A DNA stretch of 64,000 nt from Pseudomonas bohemica (lineage in GTDB: Bacteria; Pseudomonadota; Gammaproteobacteria; Pseudomonadales; Pseudomonadaceae): contig NZ_NKHL01000116.1 of assembly GCF_002934685.1 (NCBI RefSeq), positions 1-64,000 of the forward strand, given 5' to 3'. The translations under genes were made by a program, and so were the position numbers. This document shows positions 34,542-43,015 of the stretch, in pieces. The first letter of the stretch is position 1, and the number at the start of each line of letters is the position of its first letter. A model generated the notes under the pieces. The model worked only from the letters and a program-made list of their open reading frames with translations, was not told the DNA's origin and ran no database searches.

Positions 34542-35525
34542 TTATGCGTGTTTCCAGGCCTCTTTATTCACCAAGTCCTTCGGCCGGTCCCCGGCCAACG
34601 CACTCAGCAGATTCTCCACCGCACATCGAGCCATGGCTTCTCGGGTTTCGAAGGTCGCCGAGCCCATGTGCGGAGTTGCCACCACGTTATCCAGTTGCAG
34701 CAGGGGAGAGTCCGCTGCCAGTGGCTCGCGCTCGAACACGTCCAGGCCCGCCGCGCGGATTTGCTTGTTGCGCAGGGCTTCGATCATCGCCTGTTCATCT
34801 ACCACCTTGCCCCGGGCGATGTTGATGAAGATGGTCTCCGGACGCATCAACGCGAACTGCTCGGCTCCAATCAGACCTTCGGTCTCGGCCGTCAGCGGCA
34901 ATGTCAGGCAAACGAAATCGGCTTCCTGCAACAGCGCCTCAAGGCTGCGGTACTGCGCATTGAAACGGGCTTCGACAGCCGGCTTGGGCGAGTGGCTGTG
35001 GTAGATCACCGGCATGCCGAAGCCGAAATGCCCACGTTGCGCCAGCGCCTCGCCAATCCGGCCCATGCCAATAATGCCGAGGGTTTTGCCATGCACATCG
35101 GTGCCAAAATGCGTCGGGCCGATATTTTCCTTCCATTGGCCGTCGCGAACCATGGTCGCCAGTTCCACCACCCGCCGCGCCGTGGCCATGAGCAGCGCAA
35201 AACCGGTGTCGGCGGTGGTTTCGGTCAGCACGTCCGGAGTATTGGTCAGCAGGATGCCGCGTCTGGTCAGGTAGTCGATGTCGTAGTTATCGACTCCCAC
35301 CGAGACGCTGGATACCGCCTTGAGCTTCGGGGCGAGATCCAGCAACTGCGCGTCGAGCTTGATACTGGCTCCCAGCAGGCCGTCAGCCCCGGGCAGGGCA
35401 TCACGCAGACGAGCGAGGCCCTCCGCGCTTTTAGGGTTTTCGATCAGCGTCACCTGCGCGACCGCTTCAAGACGTTCCATGAGGGGCGCCGAGAGTTTTT
35501 TGTACAGAACCACATGCTTTTTCAT
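34542..35525 (-). CDS. kguD: 2-keto-6-phosphogluconate reductase
   Basis: 327 aa D-2-hydroxyacid dehydrogenase. The Rossmann motif GIIGMGRIGEALA, the NIARGKVVDE stretch with the catalytic Arg, DVFEREPL with the Glu, and PHMGSAT with the His form the expected active site. Within the 2-ketogluconate pathway it reduces 2-keto-6-phosphogluconate to 6-phosphogluconate with NAD(P)H. Gene order kguE-kguK-kguT-kguD downstream of ptxS matches the arrangement known in P. aeruginosa and P. putida, which fixes the assignment better than the family alone. It follows kguT by 15 bp, and a REPIN lies just after its stop. Confidence 0.92.
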   Translation of the reverse strand: MKKHVVLYKKLSAPLMERLEAVAQVTLIENPKSAEGLARLRDALPGADGLLGASIKLDAQLLDLAPKLKAVSSVSVGVDNYDIDYLTRRGILLTNTPDVLTETTADTGFALLMATARRVVELATMVRDGQWKENIGPTHFGTDVHGKTLGIIGMGRIGEALAQRGHFGFGMPVIYHSHSPKPAVEARFNAQYRSLEALLQEADFVCLTLPLTAETEGLIGAEQFALMRPETIFINIARGKVVDEQAMIEALRNKQIRAAGLDVFEREPLAADSPLLQLDNVVATPHMGSATFETREAMARCAVENLLSALAGDRPKDLVNKEAWKHA

Positions 35526-35540
35526 CGATTGTCTTCCAGA

Positions 35541-36857
35541 TCAAGGGTGCGCAGGTGTGCGACGAACATTCGTCTCATCGCGCAGGGGCTTTGCGCTGTT
35601 GTCCGGTTTGAGCAGCAGCGTGAGCACCACCGACAGCAGCAGTGCGCCGCTCATGAACAGGTACGAAGCGCTCAATGTCCCGGTGACGCCGTTCAGGTAA
35701 CCGACCAGATACGATCCGGCGAACGAACCCAGTGCGCCGAGGCTGTTGATCAGCGCCATCGCACCACCGGCGACGTTGGCCGGCAGGATTTCCGGGACGA
35801 TGGCGAAGAATGGCCCGTAAGGCGCATACATGCAGGCACCGGCGATCACCAGCAGCGAATAGGACCACCAGAAATGCTCGGTGCCCAGCGCGTATGAGCC
35901 GTAAAACGCGAAGGCTGCCAGCAACAGGGGCGGCCAGACGAACAGTTTGCGTTTCTGCAGTTTGTCCGATGCCCACGACACCACCACCATGCCGATCACC
36001 GCAGCCAGATAAGGCATGGCCGACAACCACCCGGCTTCGACCATGTCCATCTGCATGCCTTTCTTGATGATCGTCGGCAGCCACAGCACGAAGCCATAGA
36101 CGCCGATGCTCCAGCAGAAATACTGCGCGGCCAGCAGTAGGACTTTCGGCGAGCGGAAGGCTTCGGCATAGTTTTTCACCGGCTTGATGCCGACTTGCTC
36201 GGCGTCCAGACGAGCTTGCAGTTCGGTCTTCTCTTCGGCGGTCAGCCACTTGGCCTGCGTCGGGCGTTCGTCCACCAGGCGCCACCAGATGAAAGCCCAG
36301 ATGATGGCGGGCGCGCCTTCGACGATGAACATCCAGCGCCAGCTGAAATGCGCCACCAGATAACCGGACACCACCGACATCCAGAGCATGGTCACCGGGT
36401 TGCCGAGGATCAGTACGGTGTTGGCCCGCGAGCGTTCGGCCTTGGTGAACCAGTAGCACAGGTACACCAGCATGGCGGGCATCACCGCCGCTTCGACCAC
36501 GCCGAGCATGAAGCGGATGCCGATCAGCATGTAGGCGTTGGAGACGATCCCGGTCAGGGTCGCCAGGCCACCCCAGAGGATCAGGCTGACGAAAATCAGT
36601 TTCTTTACGCTCTTTTTCTGCGCATAGATCGCACCCGGCACCTGAAAGAAGAAGTAGCCGAGGAAGAACAGTGCCCCCAGCAACGACGACATGCCGGGGG
36701 TTATGTGCAGGTCTTCGGCCATGCCCGATGCGGTGGCGAAGCCGTAGTTGGCGCGGTCAAGATAGGCCAGGCTGTAGGTGATGAACACGATGGGCATGAT
36801 CAGCAGCCAGCGGCGCTTGAGGCCTGCGTGTTTCACGGTTTCGAGTAGCTTTTCCAT
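35541..36857 (-). CDS. kguT: 2-ketogluconate MFS transporter
   Basis: 438 aa inner-membrane MFS protein of the anion:cation symporter family, with twelve predicted helices and the family marks LDRANYGFATASGM near TM1 and VVEAAVMPAMLVYLCYWFTKAERSRA. It imports 2-ketogluconate made in the periplasm by glucose and gluconate dehydrogenases. The long central loop (DERPTQAKWLTAEEKTELQARLDAEQ) between TM6 and TM7 is typical of this family. It lies between kguK and kguD, 83 bp after kguK. Expression should be under PtxS control through the operator at 38737. Confidence 0.92.
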   Translation of the reverse strand: MEKLLETVKHAGLKRRWLLIMPIVFITYSLAYLDRANYGFATASGMAEDLHITPGMSSLLGALFFLGYFFFQVPGAIYAQKKSVKKLIFVSLILWGGLATLTGIVSNAYMLIGIRFMLGVVEAAVMPAMLVYLCYWFTKAERSRANTVLILGNPVTMLWMSVVSGYLVAHFSWRWMFIVEGAPAIIWAFIWWRLVDERPTQAKWLTAEEKTELQARLDAEQVGIKPVKNYAEAFRSPKVLLLAAQYFCWSIGVYGFVLWLPTIIKKGMQMDMVEAGWLSAMPYLAAVIGMVVVSWASDKLQKRKLFVWPPLLLAAFAFYGSYALGTEHFWWSYSLLVIAGACMYAPYGPFFAIVPEILPANVAGGAMALINSLGALGSFAGSYLVGYLNGVTGTLSASYLFMSGALLLSVVLTLLLKPDNSAKPLRDETNVRRTPAHP

Positions 36858-36940
36858 GTCGGGCTCCCTGAGGATGTTGTTTTTGTCGCAGCAGGTGATG
36901 GGAACGGTGTGTGCAAATCGATGGTTCTGATTGAAAAGGC

Positions 36941-37906
36941 TCAGGCCGTCTGTCGTCGCGCTGCAGACGCGGCTTCGGCGGTACGCAGCGCGGCAAGCGT
37001 CGGCAGGCCCTCCATGTCGCCGCGGCTCTGCACCGCCTGACTGCCGATCCAGTTGCCGCGAGCGGTGGCCTGGGCGAAATCGAGGTTTTCCAGCAGCGCA
37101 CTAATCACGCCCACCGCGAAGCCATCGCCCGCGCCGACGGTGTCGACGACCTCAGTCACCGGCACGCCGGGCACGAACGCTTCATTGAGTTGGGTGCGGT
37201 AATACGCGCCTTTCGCGCCGAGTTTGATCACCACCGCTTCGACGCCCAGGTCCAGATAGAACTTCGCGATGTCGGCCGGGGTGTCGAAACCGGTTAGCAA
37301 CTCACCTTCGGCCATGCCTGGCATCACCCAGTGAGCAAGGCTGGCGAGGTGGTTCACTTCACGGATCATCGTCGCCTGGCTCGACCACAGCGAAGGCCGC
37401 AGGTTGGGATCGAACGACACGCTGCGACCCGCGTCGCGCATCTGCGTCATCAGCACATGCGACAGCTCGCGACAGGTGTCCGACAAGGCTGCCGGAATAC
37501 CCGTGGCGTGCAGGTGACGGGCTTTCAGCAGTTCGGGCACGATGTCGTTCACCGACAGATGACTGGCCGCCGAGCCGCGGCGGAAATACTCGACTACAGG
37601 GTCCGCGCCTTCGAGTTCCAGCGACTTGAACTGAAAGCCCGTGGGGTGCGCCGGGTCAACCGTCACATGGCGACAATCGACGCCTTCATGCTGCAGGCTG
37701 TCGGTGACGAAGCGGCCCATGGAGTCATTGCCCACACGGCTCAGCCACGCCACTTTGAAGCCAAGCCGGGACAGGCCAATGGCGACGTTGCTGTCGGCGC
37801 CGGCGATGCGTTTTTCGTAGTGACGGACGGCGGCCAGATCACCGGTCTGTTCGGCGACCAGCATGGTCATGGTTTCGCCGAAGGAGAGGATATCGATCTC
37901 AGACAT
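36941..37906 (-). CDS. kguK: 2-ketogluconate kinase (PfkB family)
   Basis: 321 aa ribokinase/PfkB sugar kinase. The N-terminal signature [14 protein letters not shown] and the C-terminal [19 protein letters not shown], carrying the catalytic Asp and anion hole, are both clear. It phosphorylates imported 2-ketogluconate to 2-keto-6-phosphogluconate. Its start overlaps the 3' end of kguE by 8 bp, showing tight coupling. PfkB kinases are hard to separate by sequence, but the kgu gene order settles the substrate. Confidence 0.92.
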   Translation of the reverse strand: MSEIDILSFGETMTMLVAEQTGDLAAVRHYEKRIAGADSNVAIGLSRLGFKVAWLSRVGNDSMGRFVTDSLQHEGVDCRHVTVDPAHPTGFQFKSLELEGADPVVEYFRRGSAASHLSVNDIVPELLKARHLHATGIPAALSDTCRELSHVLMTQMRDAGRSVSFDPNLRPSLWSSQATMIREVNHLASLAHWVMPGMAEGELLTGFDTPADIAKFYLDLGVEAVVIKLGAKGAYYRTQLNEAFVPGVPVTEVVDTVGAGDGFAVGVISALLENLDFAQATARGNWIGSQAVQSRGDMEGLPTLAALRTAEAASAARRQTA

Positions 37907-38723
37907 GGCTCAGGGCTCCCGACGTTTGCTGGCTGAGAGGAGGCTGATGCAGGCGTTGTCCGAGGCTGGCGAGGGCGTCGACTTGGGTACGGGTCACCTC
38001 CAGCAGATCGTCGCCTTGTAGCGGGTATTCGACGGCGCGGGGCACGCCGACCGGCATGTGCTTGAGCAATTGCTCCCACAGATGCAGATCCGTCTGACGC
38101 GGAGGCACGGCGACCAGTTTGCTGGCGGCATTGCGCGACACTGCCTTGCAATGCAGGTATTCAACGTAGCGGCCCAGCTGTTGGGCGGCGGCGCTGGCCG
38201 ATTGTTCCTGCCACATCCAGTTGCCGATATCGAAGGTCATGCCAATAGGCATCTGCAGCGCGTCGATGCGGGCGAAGAAGTCGATGAAAGGCTCGATGCG
38301 TCCGCCTTGTGGCGTCTGGTCGTTTTCCACCAGCAGATGCACATCGTGGTGAGCCAGACGATCGGCCAGGGCGGCAACATCGCTGTCTTGGCTCAGATGT
38401 CCCAAAGAGACCTTGAGCCAGGCGGCGCCACAGGCGGCTGCCCGTTGCAGGGTCGGTTGCAGTTCGGGGTTGGGCAGGTTCTGGCCTTCGAGCCACAGCT
38501 CCAGCGGCGCCGAATACAGGCATTCCAGGCCCTGGGAGCGGATGGCTTCGGCCAGCGCCGGCAGGTCCTGACGGGCGAGGTCGCCGGTGAACAGTTCTTC
38601 ACGCAACTCGATGCGGGTGACGCCGGCCTCGACCAGCAGCGGGATGAAGCTGGCCTGGCCGCGCTCACGCACGAGGTCGGCACCGAAGGCGCCCAGGCTG
38701 ATGGCAACGGGGAATCGGTTCAT
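37899..38723 (-). CDS. kguE: KguE, TIM-barrel sugar-acid epimerase-like protein
   Basis: 274 aa, xylose-isomerase-like TIM barrel. Candidate metal ligands are the Glu in RIELREELF, a Glu/Asp in VENDQTP and [10 protein letters not shown], and His/Glu near the end. It is the first gene of the kgu operon and is needed for 2-ketogluconate use, though its exact reaction is not well defined. The PtxS box at 38737-38750 lies 14 bp upstream of the start, so repression acts directly at this promoter. The ATG ([14 protein letters not shown]) is the first in-frame candidate. Confidence 0.88.
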   Translation of the reverse strand: MNRFPVAISLGAFGADLVRERGQASFIPLLVEAGVTRIELREELFTGDLARQDLPALAEAIRSQGLECLYSAPLELWLEGQNLPNPELQPTLQRAAACGAAWLKVSLGHLSQDSDVAALADRLAHHDVHLLVENDQTPQGGRIEPFIDFFARIDALQMPIGMTFDIGNWMWQEQSASAAAQQLGRYVEYLHCKAVSRNAASKLVAVPPRQTDLHLWEQLLKHMPVGVPRAVEYPLQGDDLLEVTRTQVDALASLGQRLHQPPLSQQTSGALSHV

Positions 38724-38736
38724 TATTTTTGTCCTC

Positions 38737-38750
38737 TGAAACCGGTTTCA
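38737..38750. promoter_or_regulatory. PtxS operator of the kgu operon
   Basis: Perfect 14-bp palindrome TGAAACCGGTTTCA, identical to the published PtxS box. It is positioned just upstream of kguE. In P. putida and P. aeruginosa, 2-ketogluconate releases PtxS from this site. Confidence 0.9.
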
Positions 38751-38840
38751 TTTTTGTTCGAACTGACGAACTCGGGAAAAGTTCGCCGGAAAATCGATCG
38801 ACTGACCTGCGGTGTTATCGGATGTATACAGCCGGAGCGA

Positions 38841-39863
38841 TCAGGGGCGCTGTCGCGTCGAGCCGCGCACGATCAAACGGGCAGGGAAGTCGTACAGCCG
38901 CACCGGCTCCTGATCGCCACGCAGCCGGTTGAGCAAGCATTCGAAGGCCGTCACGCCGATGTCGTGGGTGGGTTGAGCCAGGGAAGTGATGCCGCTGCCC
39001 ACCAGCGGGTACCAGTCGAGTTCGTCGAGGGCGATCAGGCCGATGTCGTCGAACAGCTGGCAGCCCAGATCGTGCAACTGGCGTGTGGCGCTCAAGGTGG
39101 CCACGCCGTTGCCGGTGAAGAGCGCCTTGGGGCCGTGTTCGCTCTGGTCGAGAAATGCGCTTAACGCACCGCGCAGCATTTCACCGGTTTCACACACCTG
39201 GCCACGCATGCCGGCACGTTGGGCAATCCCTCTCTCGAACGCCTCGACCCGCTCGACACGTGAACTGGTGCCGTCCCGGGGTTCGGTGACCATGAGAATG
39301 TCGCGATAACCGGCTTGCTGCAGATGATCCAGCGCCTGCTTGACCGTGGCGATGTTATCCAGACCCACCAGGTCGCTTTCCAGTTGATCGACCTTGCGGT
39401 CCACCAGCACCATCGGCAATTCGCTGTGCAGTTCGCGCAGTTCGTCGAGGTGATGGCCAAGTGTGTTCACGATCAGGCCTTCGATGTTGTACGAGCGCAG
39501 CGCCGCCAGATGCAGGCGTTCCTGTTCGTCGTCGCGATCGGTGTTGCACACCACAAGGCTGTAGCCGTGTTTGCGGCAGGCGGTTTCGACGCCATGCATT
39601 ACGGCGATGGAGTAGGGATTGCGGATGTCGGCCACCAGCATGCCGATCAGGCGGGTACGGCCGCGTTTGAGGCCACGGGCCATCTGGTTGGGGCGATAAC
39701 CGAGGGTTTCGATAGCGTTTTCGATGCGCCGGGCGATGGCTTCGGACAGCAATTGACGATCTTCGCCAATGAAGCGCGAGACGCTGGCTTTGGAGACGCC
39801 GGCCATATCGGCAACGTCATTCATGGTGACGCGGGCGCGCGTCGGCGTGGGAATACTGTTCAC
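38841..39863 (-). CDS. ptxS: PtxS, LacI-family repressor of 2-ketogluconate genes
   Basis: 340 aa from a GTG at 39863 (AGGGTCAGG just upstream). The LacI HTH is clear (VTMNDVADMAGVSKASVSRFIGEDRQLLSEAIARRIENAIETLGYRPNQMARGLK in pieces), followed by the periplasmic-binding-like effector domain (LIGMLVADIRNPYSIAVMHGVE; GLIVNTLGHH; ALFTGNGVATLSA; PTHDIGVTAFECLLNRL). The longer in-frame frame to 39962 was rejected because it runs through the second operator. It represses itself and the kgu operon and responds to 2-ketogluconate. Length equals that of known PtxS as I recall it. Confidence 0.93.
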   Translation of the reverse strand: MNSIPTPTRARVTMNDVADMAGVSKASVSRFIGEDRQLLSEAIARRIENAIETLGYRPNQMARGLKRGRTRLIGMLVADIRNPYSIAVMHGVETACRKHGYSLVVCNTDRDDEQERLHLAALRSYNIEGLIVNTLGHHLDELRELHSELPMVLVDRKVDQLESDLVGLDNIATVKQALDHLQQAGYRDILMVTEPRDGTSSRVERVEAFERGIAQRAGMRGQVCETGEMLRGALSAFLDQSEHGPKALFTGNGVATLSATRQLHDLGCQLFDDIGLIALDELDWYPLVGSGITSLAQPTHDIGVTAFECLLNRLRGDQEPVRLYDFPARLIVRGSTRQRP

Positions 39864-39920
39864 GGCCTGACCCTTATTGGATTTGTCAGCAGGCTTTATT
39901 ACGCAGAGCGTGTGTGGCTC

Positions 39921-39934
39921 TGAAACCGGTTTCA
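39921..39934. promoter_or_regulatory. PtxS operator of ptxS
   Basis: A second perfect copy of TGAAACCGGTTTCA, 58 bp upstream of the ptxS start, giving autoregulation. Together with the copy at 38737 it brackets the ptxS gene. Confidence 0.9.
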
Positions 39935-40021
39935 GGAAACACCAAAGTGCGAGCGTCGTCAACTCGGGATCGGATGAAAGGTGATGTGGGCAGAGGTTGA
40001 GTCAGCTTCGGACACAATCCT

Positions 40022-40811
40022 TGTTGGAGTGAGCTTGCTCACGAAGGGCGGTACATTCACAGCAGATGCAGGTTTTGGAGGTCAGTCTTCGTGAGCAAGC
40101 TCACTCCTACAGGATCAAGCGTCATCGCCATAACCGGTATGGATCTTGGAATGCAGACTTGTGGGAGTGAGCTTGCTCACGAACGGGACGGTACATTCAC
40201 AGCAGGTGCAGGTTCTGCAGGTCAGCATTCGTGAGCAAGCTCACTCCTACAGGGTTAAGCGTTGGAGCCATAACGCCGTACGGGCCCTGGAATGCAGACT
40301 TGTGGGAGTGAGCTTGCTCACGAAGGGGCAGTACATTCACAGCAGATATAGGTTTTGCAGGTCAGCATTCGTGAGCAAGCTCACTCCTACAGGGTTAAGC
40401 GTTGGAGCCATAACTCCGTATGGACCTGGAATGCAGACTTGTGGGAATGATCTTGCTCACGAAGGGGCCGGTACATTCACAGCAGATGTAGGTTCTGCAG
40501 GTCAGTCTTCGTGAGCAAGCTCACTCCTACGGGGTCAATCGTTGGAGCCATAACTCCGTATGGACCTGGAATGCAAACCTGTGGGAGTGAGCTTGCTCAC
40601 GAAAAGGGCGGCACATTCACAGCAGGTGCAGGTTCTGCAGGTCAGTCTTCGTGAGCAAGCTCACTCCTACAGGGTTAAGCGTTGGAGCCATAACGCCGTA
40701 CGGGCCCTGGAATGCAGACTTGTGGGAGTGAGCTTGCTCACGAAGGGGCAGTACAGTCACAGCGGATGCAGGTTCTGCAGGTCAGCATTCGTAAGCAAGC
40801 TCAATCCCACA
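40022..40811. repeat. Tandem array of six REPINs
   Basis: Six units start at 40022, 40160, 40301, 40440, 40580 and 40721 (steps 138, 141, 139, 140, 141). Each has a left arm GTGGGAGTGAGCTTGCTCAC and a right arm GTGAGCAAGCTCACTCCTAC, enclosing about 50 nt (GTACATTCACAGCAG...). A spacer of about 48 nt containing GTTGGAGCCATAAC and GGAATGCAGACTTG separates them; that of the first unit is more diverged. Two spacer types occur: CGCCGTACGGGCCC after units 2 and 5, CTCCGTATGGACC after units 3 and 4. The 108 bp at 40228-40335 recur exactly at 40648-40755. It fills the space between ptxS and the ABC permease gene. Confidence 0.92.
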
Positions 40812-40832
40812 GGTCTTGCTTCGCTCTTGGGG

Positions 40833-41666
40833 TCACTGATTACCCTTGAACGTATCTCGCCACGCCAGCAGGCGTTTCTCCAGCATCGCCAGCACGCCGT
40901 CGCTGAGCTTGCCCAGCAGTGCGAGGACGATGATGGCGGCCAGCACGATGTCCGGGCGTGACGTTTCGCGGCCATCGCTGAGCAGGTAGCCAAGGCCTTT
41001 GGTGGCGGCGATCAACTCGGCCGCCACCAGAAACATCCAGGCCAGGCTCAACCCCGAGCGCAACCCGGTAAACAGGCCGGGCAGGGCTGCTGGCAGGAAC
41101 AGATGCAGGATCATCTGGCGCTGGCTGAAGCGATACATCTTGCCGACTTCCACCAGCTTGCGATCGATGCCGCGAATGGCCGCGACGCCATTGAGGTAGA
41201 CCGGAAAGAATGCACCGATGGCGATCAACACTATTTTCGAAGTCTCGCCGATGCCCAGCCAAAGCAGCAACAACGGCACCCAGGCCAGGCTGGGAATCGA
41301 GCGCAGGCCGGCGAAGGTCGGCTCCAGGTAGGCTTCGGCCTCCCGACTCAGGCCAACCCACGCGGCGAACAGCAGGGCCAGGCTCGCGCCGATGGCAAAT
41401 CCGCTCAACACCCGCAACAGACTGGCGCTGATGTGTTTCCACAGCGCACCGTTGGCCAGGTCTGTGAGCGTTGTAAAGATCTCGCTGGGCGCAGGCATCT
41501 GGTAGGACTGCACCCAGCCGATGCGCACGACGATTTCCAGCAACAGCAAAACCGCGACCGGCACCGCCAGACCCTTGAGCCGTACATGCCAGCGAGTAGG
41601 CGCCGCTGGCAATGCGGTTGGTGCGGCCTCTTCAGACTTCAGCGTTTCGGCTCTGGAATCGCTCAT
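40833..41666 (-). CDS. ABC permease, sulfonate/nitrate/taurine type
   Basis: 277 aa permease of the SsuC/TauC family with about six membrane helices after an N-terminal tail. The EAA loop appears as ELVEVGKMYRFSQRQMILHLFLPAALPGLFTGLRSGLSLAWMFLVAAELIA (seen in parts), where an ATPase would dock. Its ATG overlaps the stop of the binding-protein gene by 4 nt, so both are translated together. No ATPase gene follows; the REPIN array begins 21 bp downstream. It may use an ATPase encoded elsewhere, such as SsuB. Confidence 0.9.
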   Translation of the reverse strand: MSDSRAETLKSEEAAPTALPAAPTRWHVRLKGLAVPVAVLLLLEIVVRIGWVQSYQMPAPSEIFTTLTDLANGALWKHISASLLRVLSGFAIGASLALLFAAWVGLSREAEAYLEPTFAGLRSIPSLAWVPLLLLWLGIGETSKIVLIAIGAFFPVYLNGVAAIRGIDRKLVEVGKMYRFSQRQMILHLFLPAALPGLFTGLRSGLSLAWMFLVAAELIAATKGLGYLLSDGRETSRPDIVLAAIIVLALLGKLSDGVLAMLEKRLLAWRDTFKGNQ

Positions 41667-42649
41667 GGTTTACCGATGACAGCTTGGCCGAAAGCAGGAT
41701 CGATCAACTGGTCGATGACCTGATCGACATTGGTGCCTTTACGCACCAGCTCTTCGGACACCAGAATCGGCGCCGCAGCCTTGGACGCTGTCACGTCCTT
41801 GTCCGTGAGTTGCGGGCTGCTGAGGTCGGTACGGGTCAACTGCAGTTTGGCCACGTCCAGCGGCAAACCGGATTCGGTGGCCAGTAATTTGGCGAACTCC
41901 TCAGGGTTTTTCAGCGACCACTCACGGGCTTTTTCATAGGCGCCGATCACGGTCTTGATCGCTTCCGGATGCTCCTTGGCAAAGCGCTCGGTCACGCTGA
42001 CCACGCCGTAGCTGTTGAAGTCCTTGTTGCGATACAGCAAGCGCGAACCGGCCTGGATTTCGCTGGCGGCCATGTGCGGATCGAGACCGGCCCAGGCATC
42101 GACATCACCTTTTTCCAGAGCGATACGGCCGTCCGGGTGTTGCAGGTGCAGCAGTTCGACGTCGTCTTTGGTCAGCTTGGCCTGTTGCAGCGCGCGCAGG
42201 GTAAACAGGTAAGGATCGGTGCCCTTGGTGGCGGCGATCTTCTTGCCCTTCAGATCGGCGACGGTGTTCAGCGTTGAGTCCTTGCGCACCACCAGGGCGG
42301 TCCATTCGGCGCGGCTGTAGACGTAGACCGACTTGATCGGGCTACCGTTGGCGCGGGCCAACACGGCAGACAGGCTGGCAGAGGAGGCGAAATCCACGCC
42401 GCCGCTGTTCAGGTACTCCAGCGAACGGTTGCTGCCCTGGCTGAAGACCCAACTGACTTTGGTGTCCGGCAGGGCTTTTTCCAGCCAGCCGAAATGCTTG
42501 AGCACAAGGCTTACGGGCGAGTAATAGGCGTAATCCAGATGCACTTCGGCAGGCGGCGCTTCGGCGGCGTGGGCAAAGGGTTGCAGCGTCAGAGCGAGTG
42601 CTCCGGCCAGGAGTTTCAGCGAAGTGGGTAGGCGAGGGAACGCGGTCAT
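41663..42649 (-). CDS. ABC substrate-binding protein, aliphatic-sulfonate type
   Basis: 328 aa with a Sec signal peptide (LKLLAGALALTLQPFAHAAEA), so periplasmic. The fold is of the SsuA/TauA type: HLDYAYYSPVSLVLKHFGWLEKALPD, the NSGGVDFASSASLSAVLARANG loop, DLKGKKIAATKGTDPYLFTLRALQQAKL and DAWAGLDPHMAASEI. It would deliver an organosulfonate or a related anion to the permease at 40833. The ATG at 42649 sits directly before the signal peptide; the longer frame to 42946 has no signal sequence. The gene is divergent from an MFS transporter gene. Confidence 0.9.
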   Translation of the reverse strand: MTAFPRLPTSLKLLAGALALTLQPFAHAAEAPPAEVHLDYAYYSPVSLVLKHFGWLEKALPDTKVSWVFSQGSNRSLEYLNSGGVDFASSASLSAVLARANGSPIKSVYVYSRAEWTALVVRKDSTLNTVADLKGKKIAATKGTDPYLFTLRALQQAKLTKDDVELLHLQHPDGRIALEKGDVDAWAGLDPHMAASEIQAGSRLLYRNKDFNSYGVVSVTERFAKEHPEAIKTVIGAYEKAREWSLKNPEEFAKLLATESGLPLDVAKLQLTRTDLSSPQLTDKDVTASKAAAPILVSEELVRKGTNVDQVIDQLIDPAFGQAVIGKP

Positions 42650-43015
42650 GATCAAGTCCAGTCGAGGGGCGGAAGCTGCACAGGGCTGCTTATGTCGAAA
42701 TCTGCAGTCAGCGCGATTCAGCCTGCGTAAATGGAATAATGCAGGCTCTGTGCCATGAGCGTTTTTCGAGGGTTGGAGAGGCGTTTCTACGCGTGAGAGC
42801 AGCGTTTCAACAGTTGCCTGGCAGGCAGTGTGCTGAGTCGTTGTTGCTGGGGAAACAGTTGTGCGACCGCAGGTTTCAGCCCGGCTGGATAGCCATCGTC
42901 TACCCCGCATGCTGCTGAAAAATCGGGATCGACAGATAGAAATCAAAACAGTTGTCAGGCGCGCCTGCGGTCTGCATGCTGTTTTTTTTAATTGTGTTAC
43001 AGGACTTTTCTACGA
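42650..43015. other. Divergent promoter region with a 7-bp inverted repeat
   Basis: 366 bp between the binding-protein gene and the MFS gene. At 42720-42747 AGCCTGC and GCAGGCT are inverted around a 14-nt AT-rich spacer, a possible operator or -35/-10 spacer region. A T-rich run (42981-42994) precedes the MFS start. No gene is supported. Confidence 0.45.

Noticed and set aside
40022-40811. CRISPR array
   Set aside because: The unit is 138-141 bp with long inverted arms and nearly constant spacers; CRISPR spacers are unique and short, and no cas genes are near.
40146-40961. Two plus-strand open frames coding repeated peptides such as VGVSLLTKG
   Set aside because: They are translations of the REPIN array and run into the opposite-strand permease gene; no ribosome binding site.
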